A DNA stretch of 64,000 nucleotides from Apiotrichum sp. Y4204. Its lineage: Eukaryota > Basidiomycota > Tremellomycetes > Trichosporonales > Trichosporonaceae. Numbering within the stretch: position 1 is the stretch's first letter; each line of letters opens with the position of its first letter. A program made the position numbers and the translations under genes. The notes beneath the pieces are model-generated. The model did not search any database and was not told where the DNA came from. It saw nothing but the letters and a program-made list of their open reading frames with translations. This document shows positions 10,495-20,900 of the stretch, in pieces. Location of the stretch: NCBI GenBank assembly GCA_025531455.1, contig JAMYHL010000078.1, forward strand, positions 1-64,000. The letters are read 5' to 3'.

Positions 10495-12108
10495 ATGTTC
10501 ACCGAGAAGTCACTCGACAACAGAGTATACTACCACGACGACAAGGTGGAGAAGGGGGGTGGGACCGTCGAGGTCGTCCCCGCCGGCGAGAACAGGATTC
10601 AAGACGCCGTCTTCGGTGAGATCATCGATGATGGGCCCAACTACCGCAATGTGAGCTGCCCTTTGATTGTGAGCTGATGAAAGGTTGGGTGGATGGGAAC
10701 ACTGGTCCTCATGCTCAAAGCGACGATCGGCCTCGGTGTCCTCGGTATTCCGTACAGTTTCCAAACTGTCGGCCTCATCCCCGGCATAATTCTCCTTACC
10801 TTTGTCCAAATCATCGTGACCTGGTCCGACACCGTCGTCGGCAGCATCAAGCGCAACCATCCCGAAGTGTACGCCATCTCCGATGTCGGCAAGGTGCTGG
10901 CTGGGCGTATTGGCGGTGAAGTCTTGGCCTTCATCTATGTCGTCTGTGAGTATACGTGCCCCCTATGCAGCGCTAATCCTATGTAGACATGGTTGTGGCG
11001 TGCAGTGGTGGCATGGTTGCCATCTCCACGGCTTTCAACGCCGTTACCGTCCACGCTGTCTGCACGGCAGTGTTCATTGTGGTGGCTGCCATCATCGGTG
11101 TCATTCTCTGCAGCATCCGTACCCTGGGTCGCATCACCTGGCTGGGCTGGGTTGGTCTCGGTAGCATCCTCATTGCCAGTGAGTCTTGGTCGACCCGAAT
11201 ACGTACTGACAACAGTCCTCATCGTGACTGTTGCCGTTGGTGTCCAGGACCGCCCCTCAGATGCTCCTCCGACCGGTCCGTGGGACAAGGATTTCAAGCT
11301 GTTTGCCAAGCCTTCATTCGTCGACGGCATGGCCACCGTCTCCACCTTTGTCTACGCCACTTGCAACCCTCCCACCTTGTAAGTTGCCGTCCTTGCGTAG
11401 AGACTGACTCCCAGCTTCGGCTTTGTCTCCGAGATGCGCGACTTCCGCATGTACAAACGCTCCATGTACACCTGCCAGATCTTCGTCTGGGTCTTCTACG
11501 TGACTATCGGCACAGTCGCCTACTTCTACTGCGGTCAATACGTCGCATTCCCCGCTCTCGGCAGTGCCGGTCCCCTCCTGAAGCGCGTCTCGTACGGCAT
11601 CGCGCTTCCTGGTCTCATTGTGACTCTGGTCCTTTACAGCCACGTAGGTTTTCCCTCTGCCGCTCGCGTTACACAGCTAATGCCTCAGCTCTGCTCCAAG
11701 TACATCTTCGTGCGCGTCCTGCGTGGCTCGAAGCACCTTACCAGAAACACGCCGACTCACTGGATCACATGGCTGTCGTGCACCGGCGGTGTCATCATTG
11801 CGGCCTACATCATCGGATCGGCTATTCCCGTCTTCAGCAGTCTCGTTACCCTCGTTGGCTCGCTTCTCGCTCCCTTCATGTGCATGATTCCGTTCGGGTT
11901 CATGTGGATCAAGGACAACTACAGGGCAGCGGAATACCGCCCCACGAGCCTCAAACTGAAGGCGGCATGGGCAATGCTTGTGACCGTCATGGGCATCTTC
12001 CTCTGCGTGGCCGGCACCTATGCGTCGATTGTCCAGATTATCCGGACGTCGTCCATGAACAAGCCGTTCTCGTGCGCCGACAACTCTAATTCCGTCCCGA
12101 CCGAGTAA
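10495..12108 (+). CDS. Amino-acid permease of the AAAP family (Mtr/neutral amino-acid type)
   Basis: Predicted proton-coupled amino-acid importer of the plasma membrane. Exons are 10495-10650, 10684-10945, 10987-11178, 11216-11378, 11415-11643 and 11689-12108, giving 473 aa and about eleven helices. The hydrophilic N-terminus is followed by the conserved first helix (LMLKATIGLGVLGIPYSF). The late loop KYIFVRVLRGSKHL and the following THWITWL are typical of fungal Mtr proteins. The 45-nt intron at 11644-11688 has no stop and length divisible by three, so retention would add 15 residues; its CTAAT branch and the family alignment favour removal. It could supply substrate to the neighbouring monooxygenase/cupin pair, but it lacks the shared dyad. 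Confidence 0.9.
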
Positions 12109-12423
12109 TACCCATCGTGCTGCCCAGAACAGGAGTGTAGGGCTACGGTTGTATCAGTATCAGCACTGGATGAGCTGTATAGCAGGAAAACGGGGAAAGG
12201 TTGATAGCAAGCAGTTAAATAGGAATGTAAACAGGGATGTGGCATGGAACGACATGCATTTGAATGCTCGCATGCTTGCTGAATGTTCCTAAATGCTGCG
12301 TGGAATCGCTATCATGTGATCCTGTGGCACACGCCCCACAAACGTTGCAATCCTCCAGTTCCTCGGCATTCGTTCATCTGATTCATCATGTCGTTGGCAA
12401 TAATTAACTAATCTCTAACATCC

Positions 12424-12660
12424 TCACCCTAACGTCTCGCAATACATGTCGACGGGGTTCTGGCCGATCAGCACCGCACTTGCAGTATTGACGCGGCAAA
12501 CGGCGCGTCGTGCATCAAGCATCAGGGTTGTTGGCCCGCACACGCCGACAGCGGCACCGGTGGCATCGGCAGGCACAGTGTCGATGTCGCTGCGCAAGAG
12601 CATCTCGACGTTGGACCTCCCGCGGTAAAACGACGTGACGTGAGCAGCGGCCCCAGTGAG
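12424..12660 (-). pseudogene. Relic of a ferric reductase C-terminus
   Basis: On the minus strand a short frame encodes a piece that matches the end of ferric reductase NAD domains: GRSNVEMLLRSDID, then AVGVCGPTTLMLDARRAV and a short tail ending MYCETLG with TGA at 12424-12426. The motif parallels VMVCGPPTLSLDTRRAV in the gene at 1444-3341. Upstream (12661-13340) no continuous FAD/NAD domain or membrane helices can be read in any frame, so this appears to be the decayed 3' end of a second copy. Alternatively a very divergent gene extends upstream through introns that I could not place. Confidence 0.5.
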
Positions 12661-14043
12661 GCCGAGGCGAATCGCGTTCTTGACCTACTCCATGTACCCC
12701 CGTGCTCTGCCGCATGGGTTTCGGCATTAGCGTCCAGTTTCTCAGACAGACTGTCGCGCGATCAGTCCACTACCACAGGTCGTGTCTCGAGCTTCGAGTG
12801 TCTCACAGGCGTCTCGGCACTGCTCGGTAACATGCGCCACTACGCGCAGTGGGAGGAGTCTGATTGCTGGCAATGCGAAGAGCACCACAAATTTGCGATC
12901 CAAGCAACTGTCGCAACTGCACCGAACAGACTGCTCTCGGCTTCGTCTCATTCGCGAGTCCACCACCCGAATCTCCTGTTCCCACTTTCTCTGGCCTTTC
13001 CGCTCTCGAAGACAGTCCGTCGCCCTTCAGCACTGGGTTCCGGCTGGGCGCTTCATGAGTCGGATGCCACGATAGTCACTAAAAGCCTTTGCAACACGTC
13101 CGGACCGGCCAGTCCGTTGGTCGCCCATGACCCAGTCCATTGAACAGCCATGCGCTTAACCGAGGTCGCGCGGGTCTTGACGATATCCAGCGAGTTCTGC
13201 GGACGCTGTGTGGTCACAACCACGAGCCGCACGGGCCCCAACGAGATGGATCCCTAGTCCGCATGACCAGCCAAAGCACCTTGATGGTGTTCCTCGCGAA
13301 CGTCATCGTTACTCGTCCGCGAAACGATCGAGACTCCAGTTGCTCATGATACACAGTTCACCAATGCATTCCGTTTCCTAGTTCGGACTGGCCCGCAGTT
13401 CCTGCTATTTGGTCAGCCACGGCGAACATAACTTTGAACGGCCAAGTAAGACGGGGAAAGAGGGGGATCAGGATTGAGATGATGCTGTAATCAGCGCCCT
13501 CCGAAGGGAGGGCTAAGCAACAGCTTCTAGTTGTAGATAGACATCATTGGAACCACGGCCCGCGTCGGGCATCGCGCAGATGACCTGCGGTTGTGCGTGC
13601 GTGGTGCAGAGCGACGGCGACTGAGGAGGCGGAGGAGCGGGAGACTCACAGTACTGGGTCTGGAAGAGCGATGGCGACGGCGAAGTGGATGAATGGCAGA
13701 GCGGATGAAGAGAAGTAACGACACAATATCAAGATACGATACGATACCCGAGTAACCGATGCTTGAGGCAAATTTCCATATTTTTGGGCGTTTTTTTTTT
13801 TTCTCCTTGCTCTTTTCTTACCGTTGTCCGAAAATTCCGGTGCGTGGCGGTATCACCGCAAGGCCGCTCTTCGCACCGCCGAAATGCAAGTCGACCACCA
13901 TATCAATCATGGACACGGACACAATGCATGCGGTGATGCTACAGCTACAAAGGGCGGCTATGCTACAGTGGGATGAGATGAGAGAGGGATGCCCTGTGGG
14001 GCAACTAATTGGGTGACGGACGTACGTTGGTTCGTTAGTTGTC
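12661..14043. other. Gene-poor region with possible reductase debris and a T12 tract
   Basis: Short open frames on both strands show no recognisable family or splice-consistent extension. The stretch to about 13340 may be the eroded upstream part of the reductase relic. A 12-nt T run lies at 13791-13802, preceded by tandem GATAC units near 13731-13746. Confidence 0.4.
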
Positions 14044-14679
14044 CTAGGGCCAGTTGCAGCTACCGAACCGTTGGCGTTCCTCGTGCCCGTTGTTGACGCT
14101 TGCGGAGCGGTGGTGCCTTGCCCGTTGGGTCGCATGCCACCAGATGGCCTCGCGGCCGCACCACTTCGGGTCGGCAGTCACCAGGCGTGCTGTGCGGTCG
14201 GGGTGTGTGGACTGTTGGGAGAAGGCGCTTTCTCGATCGCCCTCGTCGGGTTCTGCCACGCGCACGTACGACACGTCGCTGTCCTCGGAGAGGTCAGAGA
14301 GCTCGGAGCCGTCGGAGCCCGAGTCCGAGTCTGTGTCTGTGTCTGTGACATTCTGCCAGAAGATATGAGGGCGGTCGCGCGGGGTGGACGTGAGTGGACG
14401 GCCATTCAGCGGCGACTTGCGCTGCGACAAGTTGGAGAAGATAGAGAGGGCGGACAACCGGTGGTCAGGGGCGCAACGCCCTTGACTGGATACAGCGCGC
14501 TCAGCGCGGAGGAGGGCGGTCGCGCTCGGCTCGGGGTCAGCGGCTGCGTAAGGTGGCGGCGCGGTCTTCTCGCTCCAACTCGACGGCTCATCGCCTATGG
14601 TCTCGGCCGGGGGGGCATAGGCTGGCGGTGCAGTGGGCAGGCATGGGGACGCGAGGGGCGCGAGGTCGGCATAGTCCAT
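14044..14679 (-). CDS. Uncharacterised protein with two PPxY motifs and an acidic serine tract
   Basis: A 211-aa frame opens at ATG 14679 with a good context (ACAATGG). The N-terminal third is Pro/Ala-rich and has PPAY and PPPY, motifs that bind WW domains of Rsp5/Nedd4 ubiquitin ligases. A later stretch alternates Thr/Ser with Asp (TDTDTDSDSGSDGSELSD), likely casein kinase targets. No transmembrane segment is seen. The last 40 residues look less protein-like, and a donor near 14060 could extend the gene further left. A ubiquitin-ligase adaptor role is only an inference from the PPxY pair. Confidence 0.5.
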   Translation of the reverse strand: MDYADLAPLASPCLPTAPPAYAPPAETIGDEPSSWSEKTAPPPYAAADPEPSATALLRAERAVSSQGRCAPDHRLSALSIFSNLSQRKSPLNGRPLTSTPRDRPHIFWQNVTDTDTDSDSGSDGSELSDLSEDSDVSYVRVAEPDEGDRESAFSQQSTHPDRTARLVTADPKWCGREAIWWHATQRARHHRSASVNNGHEERQRFGSCNWP

Positions 14680-15950
14680 TGTGACGTTCAGCCAGGGCAG
14701 GGGTAGTGGGAATAGGAGAGTTAGATGCTAGGTGCAGTTGTCGTTGCAGGCGGTGAGTAGTGAATTATGGGACCAGCCCGGTGCGCGGTGCGGCAGTGGC
14801 AGGTGGCAGGTAGCAAGTAGCAAGTGTTCTGGCTGGGGGAGATTTGGTTGCTGAGCGAGAGATGTAGCTACTATATATGTTCATTGTCGAGCGGCCCGCG
14901 ATCTCTAGGCACAATGGCAGAATTGTGCAGCACGAGAAACCCGCGCATTCGTCACACGCACAGAAGTCACATTCACATGTTCACATTCACATCCCGGGCA
15001 GCCTTCGTCGTGTGCGCACACTGTCCTAGGAAGCTAGGAAGCTAGGATGCTGGGATCCCAGAATATCTAGTACACGTACGCAGTGACCACTGATATGCTG
15101 TCCAGCTGCGGCCAGCTGCCCAAGTGACATGGTGACAGCATGTACAGCACATGCGACATTCGCCCCTCCGCTGCAGCCATCAAAGTTACACGAACGCAGC
15201 CGGTACCACACGCCTCGTAGGGCACCCATACAGGCCCCACGTACTCACAAATGCCACCGAGCATCACACCAAGCATACTACTCTGGTAGCACACCTGAGG
15301 ACGAATCCTGCTGACTGGTTGAGCTGTACGCTTGCACATAGGCCACAGGACAGGGTGGGACAGAAAATGGTGAAAAAGGTAGAAACACAGGAGCGAACGG
15401 GGTGGGTTCCCGAGGACTTGAAACGCGACTAGTGCAGGCAACAAGACGACTCCAGGACACTGGCGACTCGATGGGGCGACGTCGAGTGGCTCCCACCTCA
15501 GTTCCCGGGGTGTCGGCTGAAGGTCTTGCTTAGTGCACAAGTCCTACAGGCAGGTTACATCCCGGTTCTGGTCATTGGTATGTTTCAGCCTGTTTCCCGG
15601 CTTCGAGATCTGCACAGCAGCAGAGAGCGCTCCCGCAGTGACGTGATGCGAAAAGAACTGGACGTGATGGGCGTTTCGAGATCCAACCTGAAATCGACTG
15701 AGCTGCCATCGGAGCAGCTTATTGCGCATCTCGGCTTTGAGGAGAAGCGGGGAAGCGGCGATGTTGAGGGACAGGGGGAGGGAGGGAATCCGCCGACTGG
15801 TAATGGTTAGATGCACTATGGACATCGACTGTACTTTTGCTCTGAGCACAAGTGCATATGCACGTACATATGCCTACATCTATATCACAAGCACAACCAC
15901 GGGTATAGCTTGCTTGCGGGGTAACCATCCATTTATGCAAGGCAAGGGGA
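14680..15950. other. Intergenic region
   Basis: No gene is supported. A TATA-like CTATATATG occurs at about 14870, upstream of the minus-strand gene but in the wrong orientation to assign. Small direct repeats (CTAGGAAG near 15027; TTCACATTCACA near 14970) are present. Confidence 0.45.
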
Positions 15951-17106
15951 TTACACTGTCTCGACGCCCTCGTACTCGCTGTCTGTCAGCAAACCACCCA
16001 AGACAATCAACTGTAGACCAGCTTTCCTGCATGCTCTCGCAGCTTTTACTCACGCCTCGACGCCAGGCTCAAGGAGGCCGCCGTGAATGCCCACCACGAG
16101 GGCAGCTGTGCCGAGAATTCCGAACACGGTGGAGAACGGGGCGGAGATCCACAGGAGGATGAGACCAATTACGGACACGCCGGCGTACAGGTGCTGCGGC
16201 GTAATGGTCCGGCCGGCAACCTCGACGGGCTCGGGGACTGTAATAAGTATCGGCGCAGAGCAAGACGCCAGTACTGGCCCTGCACAGGAGAGTCTTGAGA
16301 CTAAGTGTCCACACGCACCACTCAGTCTCAGGTCGCTCTCTGTTTCAAGCCGTACTCGCTTACACTCACCAAAGCGGCCAATGGCCATGAATCCGCCGAT
16401 GAGGATGACGAGCGCGATGATGAGCTTGTAGTTGGTGATGACGGACCAGAGCGCGAGGATGCCAACGATAATCGCGTAGTTGGCGGAGAAGTAGCGGCTG
16501 CGTGTGAGCTGGGTGTGAACGATGCTACGGGAAAGCAGATGGGACCGGCGACGGTGCTGAGGCCGAAATGGACTGAGTCCTAATTCTCGCAGCTAGCCAC
16601 GAGAGCCGATATTGCTGATATCACAGCACATGTCATGTTATGCCAGCTCGCGTCCTGAATGTCCCATATCGGGACTCTGTGGACGGGACTCTGTGGACGA
16701 CCTAGGACTTTAGCTCCACGGCGCCTAGCCCCCATGGCATCACTGCCGTGTCCTTTAATAGAGATGGCTCCGAGCCGTTTCGAGATGGCTTCGGGGATCG
16801 CTGATTCTTGATCCTCGTAGCGAAGAGTACCCGGTCCACTCTCCTCAGGACGAGTTTCTCCGTGGTTTCCGGTTCCGTTTCCTTCCCGCTCCCACTTTCC
16901 CTCTGCAATCTCAATACCCACACATTATATCCAACGCGCGACATGTACTCTCCCGTGTTGGCGGGCCAAGAGACGCGGGACCAGTCGAAGAACTCGCGCG
17001 GACCCCTCAGCGCGCCGAGACGCGTGTTCTTGAGTGCCTGCAGGCGCTCCGGCGCCGAGGCAAGGTAGGAAGTCGCGATGGGGGCGAGGGAGCCGACGCT
17101 GTCCAT
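15951..17106 (-). CDS. PRA1-family (prenylated Rab acceptor) membrane protein
   Basis: PRA1/Yip3 proteins sit in ER-Golgi membranes and act on prenylated Rab GTPases. Exons 17106-16922, 16524-16370, 16237-16054 and 15978-15951 give 183 aa, the usual size. The N-terminus carries the family block REFFDWSRVSWPANTGEYMS; the loop TQLTRSRYFSANYAIIV leads into two long hydrophobic hairpins (ILALWSVITNYKLIIALVIL; VSVIGLILLWISAPFSTVFG). The last 28-nt exon adds a short acidic tail (EYEGVETV); without it, translation would stop two residues after GVE because the donor itself supplies a TGA. The first intron is 397 nt, about ten times the local norm, and holds a 14-bp tandem duplication. Confidence 0.85.
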
Positions 17107-17667
17107 TTTTGGAGAAGCTAGGGGGGTATCGAAGGAGAAAGGATTAAAAGGTGAAAGATTAAGATGAAGAGAGACTGGTGAGCTTTGCTTAACTTTGTGG
17201 TGGCTTGTCGTCGTGGACGCCGACGACGAGGAAGAAGAGCATCCACTGCTGTGCTGCTGCTGTGCTGCTGCTGATTTGAGTGCGTGGCGGTGGCGATAGA
17301 GTGAATGAAAGGAAAGCGATCGGCATGGGGTCGACAATGCAGAATGCCACGTGCACCACGTGACAGGGGGGGGGAGCTGATACCCTCTTTATACACTCCC
17401 TCCGGATAGCACAGACTGTACTGGAGCTGATGCGAGCTGACTGGACTTTGTCCTATCGGCTGCCCGGCCAAGTGCTTGCTCATCGCCACTTGCATAGAGC
17501 TCACCATCACTCTTATCATCATCACCATCATTACCATTCACACCTCCGCCTCTCTTCGCATTTGCATACCACTGTCAGCATAGCATAGCGCCGGCCGCGC
17601 CTCATCTCCGCATTTGTAACGTTTCACTTTTCCCATTGTCCACCCTTTTTTTTCTTCCAGTTTCCCA
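17107..17667. promoter_or_regulatory. Divergent promoter region, PRA1 / unknown gene
   Basis: This 561-bp stretch separates two divergent start codons (17106 minus, 17668 plus). It includes CAG/CTG-rich low complexity near 17250 and a pyrimidine-rich leader (about 17610-17665) typical of fungal transcription start regions just before the plus-strand ATG. Confidence 0.5.
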
Positions 17668-18995
17668 ATGCCTGTCTCCGGCTCCTCCCGTGACGCGTCG
17701 CCACCCGACTCTGCCGGTTCCGCACCCACCGCCCGCCGTCCGCGCTACTCCGCTGCAGGCCTTCTCTCTGCCGGCGCGTCTGCACCCTATCTCCCGCGCA
17801 CGCACGCCGCTGTCGCCACCCCACACACCGAGACCACTAACGAGACGAGTACATCGGGGGCCCCTTCATCCTCACGCCCCAGCTTGCCGCAGAGTCACAC
17901 GCCCGCGCCGCCACTAAGCGCGGCACAGGCCCTCGGCGTGCTCTTTCCGCGTATGGCACTCGGCCCATCGGAGCAGCCCACACACGCACTTGCGCGCGAC
18001 GCCACGCCGTCGTCGACAGGCGCACCATCCTCTTCCTCACCACCTTCATCATCCTCGTCTTCCTCCTCCCGTGGGCCCTCGGCCGCGCACATGCACCCTC
18101 CAGTCGACGACGAAGTGGACCCGCCGTCGACCGAGGCGATTCGTGAGGCCGCCCTCCGCGCAATGAACATGCACGCCCCGACAGCGCGGTACGCACCGCC
18201 TGCGCCACAGATTCCCGAAAAATGTCTCTCGTGGTGCTCGCAGCGTAACGACGCGTACGCCATTTGTCGCATGGTGTGTTTCCGCCGTCGCGCACCGCTG
18301 CCATCAAAGGAGGAGGCGGTAGGACGCCTCAACGGTAGCACCAAAGCGGAGGAGCGTCCGCCGGGCTTCTTCGCGGGGCTCAAACACCGCCTGATGCCGT
18401 ACTCGCTCATCTTTGTCAAGGGCACACCTGAGGGCGTTGTCGGACGATACATGGAGGAGCTGGAGGGCGACGATGGACAGTATGACTTTGGACCCCTCAG
18501 CCGCCACGCGCCGCATGCGCTCAGGCGCAAGTCGACTGGCAACCTCGAGTGGTTTGACTGGGGAGACGCTGGGTGAGTGCTATGGGAGCGGACAATGTCC
18601 TGCGGCATGTAACAATGCGCGAACTTGGAACCTCCACCACCGTGTTGGACTCTGCTGACTTCAGATATCTCCTGCATGTCCCTCTCACTTCGCTCTTCTC
18701 CCCGATCGTGAACCTGCCCGAGAACGCTGAGCGTGTACTCGGCCCGCCCTACCGCCTGCTGGACCGGTACTTTACGTCGTTTACAGACGGCACTCAGGAG
18801 CGCGCGATGCGCCGCCTCGCGTCGGAGATCACCGGTCTTGGGGCAGTGGACATGCTCGACCGCATCGCCACGCACTACCGCGAGAAACTTGCGCAGCGCG
18901 CCGAGATGGAGCGCGAGCGCGAGGCGCGCATGCAGACCGAGAAGATCCGCGAGGTCAATCCCGTTAAGGACAAGGACGGAGGGAAGAGCGAATAG
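17668..18995 (+). CDS. Unrecognised protein with a low-complexity N-terminus and folded core
   Basis: Two exons (17668-18572, 18665-18995; 92-nt intron with CTGAC branch) give 411 aa. Residues 1-150 are Ser/Pro/Ala-rich with a run of serines. From about residue 165 there is a compact conserved-looking core with a Cys pair in EKCLSWCSQRNDAYAICRMVCF, then GLKHRLMPYSLIFVKGTPEGVVGRY, and after the intron LHVPLTSLFSPIVNLPENAERV. The C-terminus is a charged helix (REKLAQRAEMEREREARM). I do not recognise the family. The four closely spaced cysteines suggest a redox or metal site, but that is speculative. Confidence 0.75.
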
Positions 18996-19750
18996 AGTGG
19001 GAGAGTGCCAGCTCCGCAGCTGCTTTCTGTCTGTTCTTGCATTTCTTTCGTTTCTTTACTCACCCCCGCATTCTCATCTCCCACCGCACAATCCCACATC
19101 ACACCCCTCTGTACATTGCATTCCGTAGACGTAGACGCGTAGAGCAGGAGAGAATTATGCACGTGTTGATATATGACATGCAAAAGTGGTCGAGTGACGC
19201 TGACGGTAGCGACGCTGACATTTCAACCTAGACAACTCTGACTTGAGAGGACACAATCGAGTCTGTGTACGGAGTTTCTGGAGGTCAATATAACCTGGGC
19301 GCCGAAGATGCTTGTTGCCCTGCTGAAATGGGTAGAGGATGTTGAACAGGCACTTGAGATTGACACATGAGCTTACTGCGGCAAACAGAATACCTACGCA
19401 TCGTTGGGCCTATTATCACTGCAAACGGTCATTGGCAAAGCTGAGCAGCTTGTTTCAGTGAACGTACAATGCGTCACGGTTTGCGATGATACTGTATATG
19501 CGATGCCCGCATCGCCCACTAACACCTGACAGAACCTGTAGCATTGATGAGATGTTGCAAGACCTGGCGGCCTGGCCGCTCAAACTTTATGTGTCTGGCT
19601 TCTGTGTCAGCAACCGCTGCGTGACACGTCCGGCAAGTGTGATAGTCTTATGAAGACGATGTTTCAGCTTGGCGAGCGGCGAGCGGCGAACAGCAAGCGT
19701 CTTGACATACGGTAATTTGACAGTTGACCAAGGTATACAAAGTGTCGCGA
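18996..19750. other. Intergenic region
   Basis: It begins with the 3' flank of the unknown gene. No gene, tRNA or repeat is recognised. Confidence 0.45.
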
Positions 19751-20900
19751 TTAGCACACACTGCCAAGCTTCAACACTTCAAAAGGCCGCAAGCAAAGGT
19801 CCAAAGTGCGGATCACGGGGTCTGGCAGTTTACGAACACACCCGCCAAGCAAGACTTCATGTCGGGCAAGGGCGCTGAAGACAGCATAGAGCACAGAGAC
19901 GGTTATTAACAGTGTTAGGAGCTGGGAAGACGAAGGAAGCCTCGGGCCGTAAAACCGTGGCTCTTGGACCGGCTGGTTTGGATTGTACAGACCACCGACC
20001 CGTCGCCTGAGCTGACAGGTGTTGACGCGAGATGACTTTAAACAGACGGGTTGGGAGAGCCTCAGCAATGAGCACAGGTATATGGACACATACTCAGTAG
20101 TCCCAGCATGTAGAGTTCGGGCGTTTGGACAATCAGCCCTACATCTAGCGACTTCTCGTGGTAGATCCACACTGTAACCACTCGGAGGCGCTTGACTTGC
20201 CGCACACGTCTCGCGACCATTCGGTAGTGCTTCTGAGAATTTGAGATGTTCACTCATTGTTCTGCAGCGCAAACGCAAACCTTCAAACCGCGACGAGCGA
20301 CGAACGATCTTCGGGGTTGTCTTTGATGGCGACAAGTGGAAGAACCGTCATTCGACTTTGATGGCATTCCCATTCGAACGTCCGCAAAGCCAAACAACAG
20401 GCGGGCACGTAACAGGCCTCGGGTCAATAGCCACACTAGCAACCACCTTATCGTCAGCCGCGATAGAGACGACAGACGTCGGGCGCGGCGATGGGTCTGA
20501 CAGCGAGCCAACTTGCTCACAAAGATCAGCAAAGTCGCGAGCTGCCAGCGTTAAGATCTGTGAGTCTGGGCGCTTGTGGAGTTGGGTGAGGGTGGAGGGG
20601 AGTACTGAAAGGGATCAATGGAAGCTCGGAAGCACGACTTCTTGACTCCACACGTTTCCACCAACTCGTCGATTCTGCGAGATCTCGTTCCGCGCTCCAT
20701 GTCCTCTCTGTGCGTCGCACGTTCAAGGGAGTACCAGGAGATGACAGTGCTAGCTTCTGGGACCTGCTGGTGTTGCACAGGCACGGACAGAGCTACTCGA
20801 CAGACCAGGCAGAGGAGTCTCGTTGACTCGTTGTCAGCAAGCCTTGAGGACATGAGGACCCGGTATGGTCCTTGTGGCCTTGGTCGACTCGCATCCATGG
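19751..20900 (-). CDS. Possible spliced gene of unknown function (structure unresolved)
   Basis: Several minus-strand frames read like protein but in different phases. One at about 20610-20370 contains RPDSQILTLAARDFADLCEQ followed by VVSIAADDKVVASVAIDPR; it is preceded by a strong acceptor (CCTTTCAG). Another at 20335-19751 includes MSEHLKFSEAL and, near its end, a hydrophobic stretch LLTLLITVSVLYAVFSALA. An upstream frame starting MDASRPRPQGPYRVLMSS could be the first exon. I could not join them with consensus introns, so this may be a real multi-exon gene or a decaying one. The product is not recognised. Confidence 0.25.

Noticed and set aside
10989..12089. 366-codon plus-strand frame inside the permease gene
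   Set aside because: It is an out-of-frame shadow of the permease exons; the spliced frame has the helices and family motifs.
15067..15540. 157-codon minus-strand frame between the PPxY and PRA1 genes
   Set aside because: No ATG-supported domain, no splice-consistent extension, and Cys/Ser-rich random-looking composition.
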